DNA from: Klebsiella quasivariicola
Lineage (GTDB): Bacteria; Pseudomonadota; Gammaproteobacteria; Enterobacterales; Enterobacteriaceae
NCBI RefSeq assembly: GCF_002269255.1
Contig: NZ_CP022823.1
Coordinates: 1,984,001-2,048,000, forward strand
Direction: 5' to 3'
Length of the DNA: 64,000 bases
How positions within the stretch are numbered: the stretch's first letter is position 1; every line of letters starts with the position of its first letter. A program made the translations under genes and the position numbers. Under the pieces are notes generated by a model, which worked only from the letters and a program-made list of their open reading frames with translations, ran no database searches and had not been told where the DNA came from. Below, one piece after another: positions 54,211 to 63,006 of the stretch.

Positions 54211-54916
54211 ATGGACCTGATTGACTGGCAGCAACGGTTTGAGCACTGGATACTCACGCATCACACGCAGGATGATGCCGCGCACGATCTGTCCCATTTT
54301 CGTCGCGTCTGGGCCACGGCCACTCAACTGGCCGCAGGGGAGGATGTTGACCAACTGGTGCTGCTGACGGCTTGCTATTTTCATGACATCGTCAGTCTGC
54401 CAAAAAATCATCCCGAGCGAAGCCGCTCCTCCATGATGGCCGCCGAGAAGACGCTCGCTATCCTGCAGTCGTCGTTTGCCGATTTTCCTGCAGAGCGTTA
54501 TTCGGCGGTCAGTCATGCCATTGAAGCGCACAGCTTTAGCGCGTCTATTTCCCCCCGGACGCTGGAAGCGAAGATTGTGCAGGATGCCGACCGTCTTGAG
54601 TCGTTGGGGGCGATTGGTCTGGCGCGGGTCTTCGCCGTCTCCGGCGCGCTGAACACCATCTTGTTTGATGCCGCTGATCCCTTTGCCGACCAGCGGGCGC
54701 TGGATGACAGAAAATATGCCCTCGACCATTTCCAGTGCAAACTCCTGCGCCTGCCGGAAAGCATGCAAACAGTCAGAGGCAGAGCGATGGCCGAGCATAA
54801 TGCGCTTTCTCGTCGAATTTATGGCCAAGCTTAGCGCGGAGCTGCAGGGCGAGCCGCTGGCGCTGGATGAAGCGGTTTTACGCCGCTTTGCACCGCAGGC
54901 GTCAACCGACCCGTGA
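54211..54916 (+). pseudogene. yedJ: YedJ HD-domain phosphohydrolase, frameshifted near the C-terminus
   Basis: The first 207 codons encode a YedJ-type HD phosphohydrolase with metal-binding HDLSH, CYFHDIV and the DADRLESLGAIG segment. Just before the end the frame changes: after AEHN at about 54802 one extra base (GCGCTTT) leads to LSRRIYGQA and a stop at 54834. Removing it continues as FLVEFMAKLSAELQGEPLAL to a stop at 54916, giving 234 residues, the normal YedJ size. The catalytic domain is complete, so a truncated enzyme may still work. Sequencing error is possible. Confidence 0.85.
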
Positions 54917-54959
54917 TTTATGGTACTCTCTGCAAAAATCGTCCGCGCTGGTTGAGGAT

Positions 54960-56393
54960 ATGCCACAAAAGTTAATCAAGGAAAACAAGTCGTTGTCGTT
55001 GACGGAGCAGGCCAGTGAAGAGGCTCAGGCGCTGCTGCGTCAGTTAATGACGATCTACGATGTGAAAACGCTGGTCGCCGAGCTGATAAGCGTCGGGGAG
55101 CAGCACTGGAGTGCGGCGATCCTCAAGCGAGTGGTGACGCTTAACCGCGTGGCGGAACGTTTACGTCCGCAGGAGATCGCCCATCTGGCGACGCTGCTGC
55201 CCTCGCCGCCGGTCCATCATCCGCACTATGCGTTCCGTTTTGTCGATCTTTTTGCCGGCATTGGCGGGATCCGCAGCGGTTTTGAAGCTATCGGTGGGCA
55301 ATGTGTCTTTACCAGCGAGTGGAACAAGCATGCCGTGCGTACCTATAAGGCCAACTGGTACTGCGACCCGCAGCAGCATCGCTTTAATGAAGATATTCGC
55401 GATATCACTCTCAGCCATCGTCCTGAGGTCAGCGACGAAGAGGCGGCACAGCATATCCGCGAGACCCTCCCTCAGCATGACGTGCTGCTGGCAGGCTTTC
55501 CCTGTCAGCCTTTCTCCCTCGCCGGGGTGTCCAAAAAAAATGCCATGGGCCGCGCCCACGGTTTTGCCTGCGAAACTCAGGGAACACTGTTTTTTGATGT
55601 GGTGAGAATTATCGCTGCCCGTCAGCCAGCCATTTTTGTGCTGGAGAACGTTAAAAATCTGAAAAGTCACGATCAGGGACGTACCTTCCGCATCATCATG
55701 CAGACGCTGGATGAGCTGGGTTATGAGGTGGCCGATGCCGGGCATACCGGAGCGGATGACCCGAAGGTGATCGATGGGCGTCATTTTTTACCGCAGCACC
55801 GCGAGCGCATTGTGCTGGTGGGTTTTCGTCGCGATCTGCAGCTGCATGAAGGATTTACCCTGCGCGACATCGCTGCGCTCTATCCGTCGGTGAGGCCAAC
55901 GTTTGGCGAGCTGCTGGAGCCGACGGTCGATGCGAAATTTATCCTCACCACGGTATTGTGGAAATATCTCTATCGTTATGCCCGCAAGCACCAGGCGCGG
56001 GGCAATGGCTTTGGTTATGGCCTGGTTGATCCCAGCAATCCCCATAGTGTGGCCCGGACGCTGTCTGCCCGCTACTATAAAGATGGTGCCGAAATTCTTG
56101 TCGATCGCGGCTGGGACCGGGCGCTGGGTGAGACGCATTTCGACGATCCGCAAAATCAACTGCGGCGGCCTCGCCGGTTGACACCGCGCGAGTGTGCCCG
56201 GCTGATGGGCTTTGAATCGCCGCAGGGGATGCGTTTTCGCATTCCGGTATCGGATACCCAGGCCTATCGTCAGTTCGGCAACTCGGTGGTGGTTCCGGTC
56301 TTTGCCGCGGTGGCGAGACTCCTGGCGCCGCGCATCGCTCAGGCAGTGGCGCGTCGTGAAGCGGATGATAACGATGGCGGATGTTCACGATAA
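54960..56393 (+). CDS. dcm: Dcm DNA cytosine-5 methyltransferase
   Basis: A 477-residue m5C methyltransferase that modifies the inner C of CCWGG. Motif I is FVDLFAGIGGIRSGF, motif IV holds the catalytic Cys in AGFPCQPFSLAG, motif VI is FVLENVKN, motif VIII QHRERIVLVGFRR, and motif X YRQFGNSVVVPV. The N-terminal extension of about 80 residues is as in E. coli Dcm. ATG 54960 follows TTGAGGAT; the open frame to 54867 overlaps yedJ. The 3' end overlaps vsr by 20 bases, as in E. coli. Confidence 0.97.
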   Translation: MPQKLIKENKSLSLTEQASEEAQALLRQLMTIYDVKTLVAELISVGEQHWSAAILKRVVTLNRVAERLRPQEIAHLATLLPSPPVHHPHYAFRFVDLFAGIGGIRSGFEAIGGQCVFTSEWNKHAVRTYKANWYCDPQQHRFNEDIRDITLSHRPEVSDEEAAQHIRETLPQHDVLLAGFPCQPFSLAGVSKKNAMGRAHGFACETQGTLFFDVVRIIAARQPAIFVLENVKNLKSHDQGRTFRIIMQTLDELGYEVADAGHTGADDPKVIDGRHFLPQHRERIVLVGFRRDLQLHEGFTLRDIAALYPSVRPTFGELLEPTVDAKFILTTVLWKYLYRYARKHQARGNGFGYGLVDPSNPHSVARTLSARYYKDGAEILVDRGWDRALGETHFDDPQNQLRRPRRLTPRECARLMGFESPQGMRFRIPVSDTQAYRQFGNSVVVPVFAAVARLLAPRIAQAVARREADDNDGGCSR

Positions 56394-56868
56394 AGCCACC
56401 CGCAGTAAAAATATGCGGGCTATCGCCACGCGCGATACGGCAATCGAAAAGCGGATAGCGGGCCTTCTCACCCAGGCGGGTTTCACGTTTGTTGCCCAGG
56501 CGCGTGCGCTGCCGGGGCGCCCCGATTTCGCGTTACCCGACTACCGTTGCGTTATCTTTACTCACGGCTGTTTCTGGCATCACCATGACTGTTATCTGTT
56601 TAAAGTACCGGCCACCCGGACGACGTTCTGGCTGGATAAAATCGCCGGCAACGTGGCGCGCGACGCCCGCGACCGGCAACAGCTGGCAGAGCAGGGCTGG
56701 CGGGTGCTGATCATCTGGGAATGCGCCCTGCGCGGCCGTCTGAAGCTGGACGATAAGGCGCTCACTGAGCGTCTGGAAGAATGGATCTGCGGCGCCGGGC
56801 ACGACGCGCAGATCGACACGCAGGGGATCCGCGAGCTGGCGCTTACTTCGCCACCTTACAAGGGGTAG
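56374..56868 (+). CDS. vsr: Vsr very-short-patch-repair endonuclease
   Basis: A 164-residue endonuclease that nicks 5' of T in T:G mismatches created by deamination of Dcm-methylated cytosine. It contains the conserved VHDKATRSKNMRAI start, GRPDFALP with the catalytic Asp, and the zinc/active-site segment THGCFWHHHDCYLFKVP. The start lies inside the end of dcm, which couples the two. An ATG three codons earlier (56365) is a minor alternative. The 3' end overlaps convergent yedA by 26 bases. Confidence 0.96.
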   Translation: MADVHDKATRSKNMRAIATRDTAIEKRIAGLLTQAGFTFVAQARALPGRPDFALPDYRCVIFTHGCFWHHHDCYLFKVPATRTTFWLDKIAGNVARDARDRQQLAEQGWRVLIIWECALRGRLKLDDKALTERLEEWICGAGHDAQIDTQGIRELALTSPPYKG

Positions 56869-57754
56869 CCTCGCTGTGGGCGGGGAAGAGATATTTCCCC
56901 AGCGTCACCAGCACCACGGCGAAAATAATCACCGCCAGCGCCAGCCACTCGATGAGTGACAGACTCTCGCCACCGAAGCCGGTGCCGAGGAGAACCGCGA
57001 CCACCGGATTAACATAGGCGTAGCTGGTGGCTACCGCCGGGGTGACATTGCGGATTAAAAACATGTAGGCGTTGATGGCGATAAGCGAGCCAAAGATAGC
57101 CAGATAGGCCAGAGCGGCAATCCCTGACCAGGAGGGCGCCTGGGTTAAGGTTTCGCCACTCAGCCATGAGGCGGCCAGCAGGACGATCCCGGCGGCGAGC
57201 ATCTCAATAGCGCCCGCCATCATGCCGGTCGGCAGCACGATCCGCGACCCGTAAACCGAACCAAACGCCCAGCTTAATGAGCCGATCAGGATCAGCAGCG
57301 CCCCCCAGGGATTGCCGTTTAAATTGCCACCACTGTTTAGCATCACGATACCCGCCAGGCCAATCGCAATGCCCAGCCACTCCAGTTTTCGCGTGGCGAT
57401 GCCGAAAAAGCGGCTGAAGCACAGGGTGAACAGCGGAACGGTAGCAACCATCACCGCCGCAATGCCGGAGGGTACATGTTGATGTTCAGCCAGGGTGACG
57501 AAGCCGTTGCCGACGGCAAGCAGCAAAATTCCGATAAGTGCAGCGTTAAGCAGCGGCCGCCATGCCGGCAGTTTATGACCGGTGGCCAGTAGCCAGCCCA
57601 GCAGCAGCACGCCGGCCGAGAGAAAGCGAATGCCGGCCATCATCAGCGGCGGCCAGCTGGCGACGCCGACGGCGATGGCAAAATAGGTTGAACCCCAAAT
57701 GATATACAGCGCAAACAGCGCCCCGATAAGCGGTAACAGCTGACGGGTAGACAT
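56843..57754 (-). CDS. yedA: YedA EamA-family transporter
   Basis: A 303-residue inner-membrane drug/metabolite transporter with ten spans and the EamA repeat. It begins LIGALFALYIIWGSTYFAIA and ends with a basic tail. Sequence and position (next to vsr, on the opposite strand) match E. coli yedA, where the substrate is not firmly known. Complete and normal in length. Confidence 0.94.
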   Translation of the reverse strand: MSTRQLLPLIGALFALYIIWGSTYFAIAVGVASWPPLMMAGIRFLSAGVLLLGWLLATGHKLPAWRPLLNAALIGILLLAVGNGFVTLAEHQHVPSGIAAVMVATVPLFTLCFSRFFGIATRKLEWLGIAIGLAGIVMLNSGGNLNGNPWGALLILIGSLSWAFGSVYGSRIVLPTGMMAGAIEMLAAGIVLLAASWLSGETLTQAPSWSGIAALAYLAIFGSLIAINAYMFLIRNVTPAVATSYAYVNPVVAVLLGTGFGGESLSLIEWLALAVIIFAVVLVTLGKYLFPAHSEATPCKVAK

Positions 57755-57937
57755 ACTTCCTCACGACGGTGCAGAGATAGAAAGGGGACATATAGTAAAC
57801 GTGAAAACGATCGTGCTGGCGAGCGCTTAATTTGCCCGAATTTGTTAAATTTATATTGACTAATTGTACCTTGGGCACCGGCCGTTTTTTAACGCATACT
57901 CGAGGGAGACATTGATGAAAAGAGAAGGAAAATCATT

Positions 57938-58849
57938 TTGGCAGGAAGTAGTCTTTTAACGTTACTCGATGATATCGCCACGTTGCTGGATGATATTTCT
58001 GTGATGGGCAAGGTCGCAGCGAAAAAAACGGCAGGGGTGCTGGGCGACGATTTGTCTCTCAATGCCCAACAGGTTACCGGGGTGCGCGCGAATCGCGAAC
58101 TGCCCGTAGTCTGGGGGGTGGCAAAAGGGTCGTTCGTTAATAAAGTGATCCTGGTACCACTGGCTTTGTTGATCAGCGCCTTCATCCCCTGGGCGATTAC
58201 GCCATTATTAATGCTGGGCGGGGCGTTTCTCTGTTTCGAAGGGGTGGAGAAGGTGCTTCACAGCCTGGAGGCGCGCAAACACAAAGAGGATCCCGAACGG
58301 CGGCAGCAGCGCCTTGAAGCGCTGGCGGAGCGCGATCCGCTGGCCTTTGAGCGTGACAAAGTCAAAGGGGCGATTCGCACCGATTTTATTTTGTCTGCGG
58401 AAATTGTCGCCATTACCCTCGGCATTGTAGCGGAAGCACCGCTGCTCAATCAGATCCTGATCCTCTCCGGTATCGCCATCCTGGTGACCATCGGGGTGTA
58501 CGGCCTGGTGGGCGTGATCGTCAAGCTGGATGATATGGGATACTGGCTGGTGGAGAAGCGCGGCGCGCTGGCGCAATGGTTGGGCAAAGGATTATTAGCC
58601 GTGGCTCCCCGACTGATGAAAGTGCTCTCTATCGTCGGCACGCTCGCCATGTTCCTTGTTGGTGGTGGGATTGTGGTTCACGGCATCGCGCCGCTGCATC
58701 ATGCCATTGAGCACTGGAGCGCGGGTATGGGTGGGGTGCTGGCCTCCTCGCTGCCGGTCATCGCCAATCTGGTGCTGGGTTTTATCATTGGTGCGGTGGT
58801 TCTGGCGGGAGTGAAGGCAGTTAGCCGTCTGCGTCAGTCCCTGAAATAA
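57938..58849 (+). CDS. yedI: YedI DUF808 membrane protein
   Basis: A 303-residue protein of the DUF808/YedI family. The N-terminus MAGSSLLTLLDDIATLLDDI SVMGK is almost identical to E. coli YedI, followed by membrane segments (VILVPLALLISAFIPWAITP, FILSAEIVAITLGIVAEAPL) and a C-terminal span (VLGFIIGAVVLAGVKAV). The start codon is TTG at 57938 with AAGGAAA upstream, as in other members. No function is established. The gene stands alone between yedA and dgcQ. Confidence 0.94.
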   Translation: MAGSSLLTLLDDIATLLDDISVMGKVAAKKTAGVLGDDLSLNAQQVTGVRANRELPVVWGVAKGSFVNKVILVPLALLISAFIPWAITPLLMLGGAFLCFEGVEKVLHSLEARKHKEDPERRQQRLEALAERDPLAFERDKVKGAIRTDFILSAEIVAITLGIVAEAPLLNQILILSGIAILVTIGVYGLVGVIVKLDDMGYWLVEKRGALAQWLGKGLLAVAPRLMKVLSIVGTLAMFLVGGGIVVHGIAPLHHAIEHWSAGMGGVLASSLPVIANLVLGFIIGAVVLAGVKAVSRLRQSLK

Positions 58850-58970
58850 CGCGTCGTGTTGTCTACTCCTGAAAACGCTGCGCCGGAGATGCCTGGCGTT
58901 TTAGTGCGCCCGCAGGCCAAAGCGCCTGGGACGCGGATAGGGTCTGGTTTGCGGAACGTACTGCGAGAAA

Positions 58971-60644
58971 ATGATGGATAAGTCACTGCGGTTGACGTTG
59001 AAAAAGCTTCATCATCTGACTCGTCCTTCACATGTGGTCAATGTGTGCTTTATCGTGGTGCTGCTTTTATCCACGCTGCTGATCTGGCGTGAAATCAACG
59101 TCCTGGAAGAGGCCTACGTGGCTAACCAGCGTAACAACCTGGCGAACGTCGCGCATGAAATGGATGGACTGCTGCAGTTCAACATCGACAGGATGATGTT
59201 TTTTCGTCACGGGATGCAGGCTGCTCTCGAACAGCCGCTCGATATCGACGTATTGCGTAAGGCCAGCCAGCGCTATCTGAGTCAGCGCCGTCTGGAGGCC
59301 TGGCGGGTGGCGCTGCCAAATCGCCGAACGCTGCCGGTGTTTGGCGTTTCGGGCAGTGTCGTCAGCAACAATCCTATGCTGTTAGCGGACGATCCGCTGG
59401 CGGCGGATGAACTGATGGCCACGCTTGAGCTGGGCTATCTGTTGAATCTGACGCAGCATGACCGCGATTTCGCTGAACGGATGCAGTATATCTCCCGCAG
59501 CGGCTTTTTCACCTCCACCCTGCCGCTCAGGGATGAGGCGCAGCTGAGGGCGCATTATTCGCAAGCCGTCAATGCCCTCTGGTTTACCCGCCAGACCCAG
59601 CGGAATAATCCCGGGCGAGGCGTCATCTGGCAAACCTTTCCTGATGATGACCCGCAGCTGGAAGAGCAGGTGGTCACCGCTTCGATACCGCTGGATTTTG
59701 CCGGTTACTGGCGCGGCGTGCTGGCGATGGATTTTTCAGTCAATGAGATAAAAGCGTTTTTGGTCAGCGCCATGCAGGGAGGACAAGAGGGGGAGTATCA
59801 ACTCTATGATAGCCATTTGAACCTGCTGGCTTCTTCCGCACCGGGAAATGTCCTCACGTTGCTGTCACCGCGGGAACAAGAACTGCTCAGCCGCGCGTTT
59901 GCCCATGATAATCAGGGCGGGTTGCGTCTGCTGACACGCTATATCAGCTGGTCAAAATTGCGTAATTTCGACGGCGTGCTGCTGCGGGTGCATACCTTGC
60001 GGGAAGGCGTGCGAGGCAATTTTGGCACCATCACCATCGCTTTGACCCTGATGTGGATCCTCTTTACGCTGATGCTGTTGCTTTCCTGGCTGGTGATCCG
60101 CCGCATGGTCCGCAATATGAGCGTTCTGCAGACCTCCCTGGAATGGCAGGCATGGCATGATGCTTTAACTCGCCTGCTCAATCGCGGGGCGTTGTTTGAG
60201 CAAGCGATGGCGGTAGCCAGCGCCTGCCAGCGCAGTGGACGGCCGCTGGCGGTGATCCAGCTCGACCTGGATCACTTCAAGAGCATTAACGATCGCTATG
60301 GTCATCAGGCGGGCGACAGAGTGCTGTCCACGGTGGCCAGTACCTTGGCCAGCACTGTCCGTGAGGGGGATCTACTGGGCCGGGTAGGTGGAGAAGAGTT
60401 TTGTATCGTGCTGCCGAATACCACGCTGCGGGAAGCGGCGGCGATGGCGGAGCGGTTACGTCTGCGTATTCAGGGCCGGGAGGTCTTTTTACATAATAAC
60501 GTGACGCTGCGGGTCAGCGCCTCGTTAGGGGTGAGCGCCAGCGAAGAGCAGGGGGAGTATCAATTTGAAGCTTTACAGTCGGTTGCCGATCGTCGACTCT
60601 ACCAGGCCAAGCAAAATGGGCGCAATCAAGTCTGTTTTCGTTGA
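58971..60644 (+). CDS. dgcQ: DgcQ (YedQ) diguanylate cyclase
   Basis: A 557-residue inner-membrane enzyme that makes c-di-GMP. One span at residues 25-45 (VVNVCFIVVLLLSTLLIWR), a periplasmic sensor of about 300 residues, a second span (TITIALTLMWILFTLMLLLSW LVI) and a cytoplasmic GGDEF domain with the active-site motif GGEEF (GRVGGEEFCIVLP) and metal-binding DLDHFKSIND. E. coli DgcQ is linked to cellulose and motility control. The ATG-ATG start gives 557 or 556 residues. Normal length. Confidence 0.94.
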   Translation: MMDKSLRLTLKKLHHLTRPSHVVNVCFIVVLLLSTLLIWREINVLEEAYVANQRNNLANVAHEMDGLLQFNIDRMMFFRHGMQAALEQPLDIDVLRKASQRYLSQRRLEAWRVALPNRRTLPVFGVSGSVVSNNPMLLADDPLAADELMATLELGYLLNLTQHDRDFAERMQYISRSGFFTSTLPLRDEAQLRAHYSQAVNALWFTRQTQRNNPGRGVIWQTFPDDDPQLEEQVVTASIPLDFAGYWRGVLAMDFSVNEIKAFLVSAMQGGQEGEYQLYDSHLNLLASSAPGNVLTLLSPREQELLSRAFAHDNQGGLRLLTRYISWSKLRNFDGVLLRVHTLREGVRGNFGTITIALTLMWILFTLMLLLSWLVIRRMVRNMSVLQTSLEWQAWHDALTRLLNRGALFEQAMAVASACQRSGRPLAVIQLDLDHFKSINDRYGHQAGDRVLSTVASTLASTVREGDLLGRVGGEEFCIVLPNTTLREAAAMAERLRLRIQGREVFLHNNVTLRVSASLGVSASEEQGEYQFEALQSVADRRLYQAKQNGRNQVCFR

Positions 60645-60854
60645 GATGTGTGAAGAAAACGTTTCGATCCTGATGGGGAAAATGAGAATTATCTTAAAGT
60701 GAGGGCAGGCAATCGCGCTATCGAATGAAACCGGTTTGCGACGAACCCTTCCAGCATCAGCCTTGCAGGCTTGTCTGTGGCAAAGCGCCTACATCCTCAA
60801 TAATTTGCGTCATGAATATCGCTTGTCATGCAAAATAATTGAGGATAATGTTTC

Positions 60855-60943
60855 AACGCATCGGATTTCTCGGTGTAACGAATTTTCAAGTGCTTCTTGC
60901 ATTAGCAAGTTTGATCCCGACTCCTGCGAGTCGGGATTTTTTT
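60855..60943 (+). ncRNA. dsrA: DsrA small RNA
   Basis: An 87-89-nt RNA that pairs with rpoS mRNA (activation) and hns mRNA (repression) with Hfq. The segments GGTGTAACGAATTTTCAAG, TGCTTCTTGCATTAGCAAG and the terminator ATCCCGACT...AGTCGGGATTTTTTT match E. coli DsrA with a few substitutions, all keeping the three stems. A -10 GATAAT (60844-60849) lies six bases before the expected 5' end. It converges with yodD and lies near dsrB and rcsA, its usual place. Confidence 0.93.
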
Positions 60944-60952
60944 CAACCGCGT

Positions 60953-61177
60953 TTAGCGGTTGGCTTCACTGGCACTGAAATCGTGAATATCAAGCTCGAA
61001 TGCCTCCGCCAGTTCGCGCCAGGTATGCGCGCCACGGCCGTCAATACTGGCACGCTGCGGGTCATCCAGAGTGCGATGAACCTCACTTTCGCTGATCTCA
61101 TTAATCGCTGCCAGCAGGGCATCCACATTGACCTCTACGTCATCCGCGACCTGGCCTGTCAATCGATTCTTCATCAT
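60953..61177 (-). CDS. yodD: YodD small protein
   Basis: A 74-residue acidic protein. The segment VNVDALLAAINEISESEVHR and the ending HTWRELAEAFELDIHDFS ASEANR match E. coli YodD, a stress-induced (peroxide, acid) small protein of unknown function. It lies between dsrA and dsrB as in E. coli. ATG-ATG start at 61177; its 3' end is ten bases from the DsrA terminator. Confidence 0.92.
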   Translation of the reverse strand: MMKNRLTGQVADDVEVNVDALLAAINEISESEVHRTLDDPQRASIDGRGAHTWRELAEAFELDIHDFSASEANR

Positions 61178-61307
61178 TACCCCCCACTCGCTGAGCGTTG
61201 CTCACGCCACTTTAAGTATAGCCGGTCTAAAAAAACACCAGTCACTGGCCACGACGCTGCGAGTTGCGCGGTTTTGTTCTACACTGGCTGAAAAATAGAG
61301 GAGATGA

Positions 61308-61502
<195 letters not shown>

Positions 61503-61509
61503 AACCGGA

Positions 61510-61537
61510 CTGGCGGCATCACCGCCAGTTTGTTTTA
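61510..61537 (+). terminator. Terminator between dsrB and rcsA
   Basis: ACTGGCGG (61510-61517) pairs with CCGCCAGT (61523-61530) and is followed by TTGTTTT. It ends dsrB on the plus strand and overlaps the last base triplet of convergent rcsA, so it may also serve rcsA. Confidence 0.85.
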
Positions 61538-62158
61538 GCGCATATTCACCTGAATACCTGAAGTGATGTTTTCGGTGAGTCGAACGATATGGTAAATAAC
61601 TTGTTTATTATGCGTCTGGATTTTCTTTTTAATATTGCCTTTATGGGATGATACTGTCTTTGCTTTGATGTTCATTTGCGTTGAAATTTGCGTTGTCCCA
61701 TGTCCGGCCATCCACATTTGCAGCATATTTGATTCTGTTTTACTCAATGACAAGGTGGGTAAATTTAACTGCCCCAGGCTGCTATTTTTGCATTTGAGAT
61801 AATTAACCAGAATGACATCAAGGTCTTTTGGTGTTATCGATTTTGAACTGATCAACAGGTTCTTACGTACCCGTAGATAACGGTCAAAATGGATGTTTGC
61901 CAGCGACATAAAGATAACAAACAGCGTGGCCGGATTTTGCACGATGATCTGACGGATAATTGTATTACTCTCATCGTCATGCACGAAACAATCTTCATTA
62001 AGAAAGACCACCGCCGGACGACCCGACGCGCAGTGGTTTTGCAGTTCTGTGACTGCACGGACCTCAACGATATCCTGCTTTTTTATACCCCGGCTAGTCA
62101 GGTATCCCGTTAATCCCAACCGGGTATAGCTGCACAAATCCATAATCATCGTTGACAT
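61535..62158 (-). CDS. rcsA: RcsA capsule activator (LuxR family)
   Basis: A 207-residue auxiliary regulator that pairs with RcsB to activate capsule (cps) genes. It begins MSTMIMDLCSYTRLGLTGYL, as in other RcsA proteins, and has the LuxR helix-turn-helix near the end (LSKTESNMLQMWMAGHGTTQ ISTQMNIKAKTVSSHKGNI). RcsA is a Lon substrate. An RcsAB-box-like site is present 140 bases upstream, consistent with autoregulation. Complete and normal in length. Confidence 0.96.
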   Translation of the reverse strand: MSTMIMDLCSYTRLGLTGYLTSRGIKKQDIVEVRAVTELQNHCASGRPAVVFLNEDCFVHDDESNTIIRQIIVQNPATLFVIFMSLANIHFDRYLRVRKNLLISSKSITPKDLDVILVNYLKCKNSSLGQLNLPTLSLSKTESNMLQMWMAGHGTTQISTQMNIKAKTVSSHKGNIKKKIQTHNKQVIYHIVRLTENITSGIQVNMR

Positions 62159-62297
62159 GACCCATCCTCAATCAACACGTAACGATATTCACTTCCCACC
62201 GGTGATGGGAAGCAGTCCTTGCGGGCGGAAATAATAGTAGGTAAGAAAGAACCCTTTAGTTCCTTTAAACTATTCCGCATCCATGCATATAATTTGC

Positions 62298-62311
62298 CAG
62301 GAAAACTCTTA
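62298..62311 (-). promoter_or_regulatory. RcsAB-box-like site upstream of rcsA
   Basis: On the minus strand the sequence TAAGAGTTTTCCTG matches the RcsAB box consensus (TAAGAATATTCCTA) at 11 of 14 positions. It lies 140 bases upstream of the rcsA start, where the autoregulatory site is known in enterobacteria. Confidence 0.7.
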
Positions 62312-62533
62312 AAGTAAAGTCGAGAACCGGTAGTGTGAGCGAATTAAAAACAAAAAGTGCCCATAGATGCTATGGTTACGGCCTTGTTAATATTTTATTT
62401 TCAGAATTTCCTTATTTCAAATGAAAGGCGCCATGCTGGCTCAGGCTAGGCTCAGGGGTTCCACTGACGTCGGGGCTGGAAGGCTTAACGCTTTAATGCC
62501 ACAATACTTTTTTATCGGCTTGTGGGATGAATG

Positions 62534-62965
62534 ATGAAACAGTTAGTTTTTGCGGGCATGGTCGTGGCGCTGGCCGGATGTGTGCAGGTTGATCATTACG
62601 ACGACGTTGTTAAAGCGCCAGCACCGGCCGGTCTTGAGGGCTACTGGCAATCGAAAGGGCCGCAGAGCGAAATGATGAGTCCGGACGCGATTGCCAGCCT
62701 GATTGTCACCAAAGAAGGGGATACTTTCGACTGTCGCCAGTGGCAGCGTGTGATCGCGCAGCCGGGTAAACTGATGAACCGCGATAGTCAGGTTTACAAC
62801 GTCACGGCTTCCCTGGATATCTATCCGATCGAGCGTGAAGGTAACATGCTGTCCTATGATCGTATGACGCTGACCCGCGTTGAACGCCTCACTCCCGAGT
62901 GTGAAAAGGCATGGGCGAAAGCGCGTGCGACTGGACCCGTCAGCGCGCCTGCCACTGCGCGTTAA
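62534..62965 (+). CDS. yedD: YedD lipoprotein
   Basis: A 143-residue lipoprotein with lipobox LAGC (lipidated Cys16; signal MKQLVFAGMVVALAGC). The mature part reads LEGYWQSKGPQSEMMSPDAI and DTFDCRQWQRVIAQPGKLMN with a conserved Cys pair, as in E. coli YedD, an outer-membrane-linked lipoprotein of unknown function. ATG 62534 is preferred to 62531 (adjacent ATG). It is upstream of and convergent with amyA. Confidence 0.93.
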   Translation: MKQLVFAGMVVALAGCVQVDHYDDVVKAPAPAGLEGYWQSKGPQSEMMSPDAIASLIVTKEGDTFDCRQWQRVIAQPGKLMNRDSQVYNVTASLDIYPIEREGNMLSYDRMTLTRVERLTPECEKAWAKARATGPVSAPATAR

Positions 62966-62971
62966 AACACC

Positions 62972-62992
62972 GGCGGGCCATGTTGGCCCGCC
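62972..62992. terminator. GC-rich hairpin between yedD and amyA
   Basis: GGCGGGCCA (62972-62980) pairs with TGGCCCGCC (62984-62992) around a three-base loop. No T-run follows either side, so it is a weak or rho-assisted terminator at a convergent gene junction. Confidence 0.6.
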
Positions 62993-63006
62993 CGTCGATT
63001 ATCACC

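Noticed and set aside
54193..54966. A 257-codon minus-strand frame opposite yedJ.
   Set aside because: Shadow of a clear HD-domain gene; translation has no recognisable fold.
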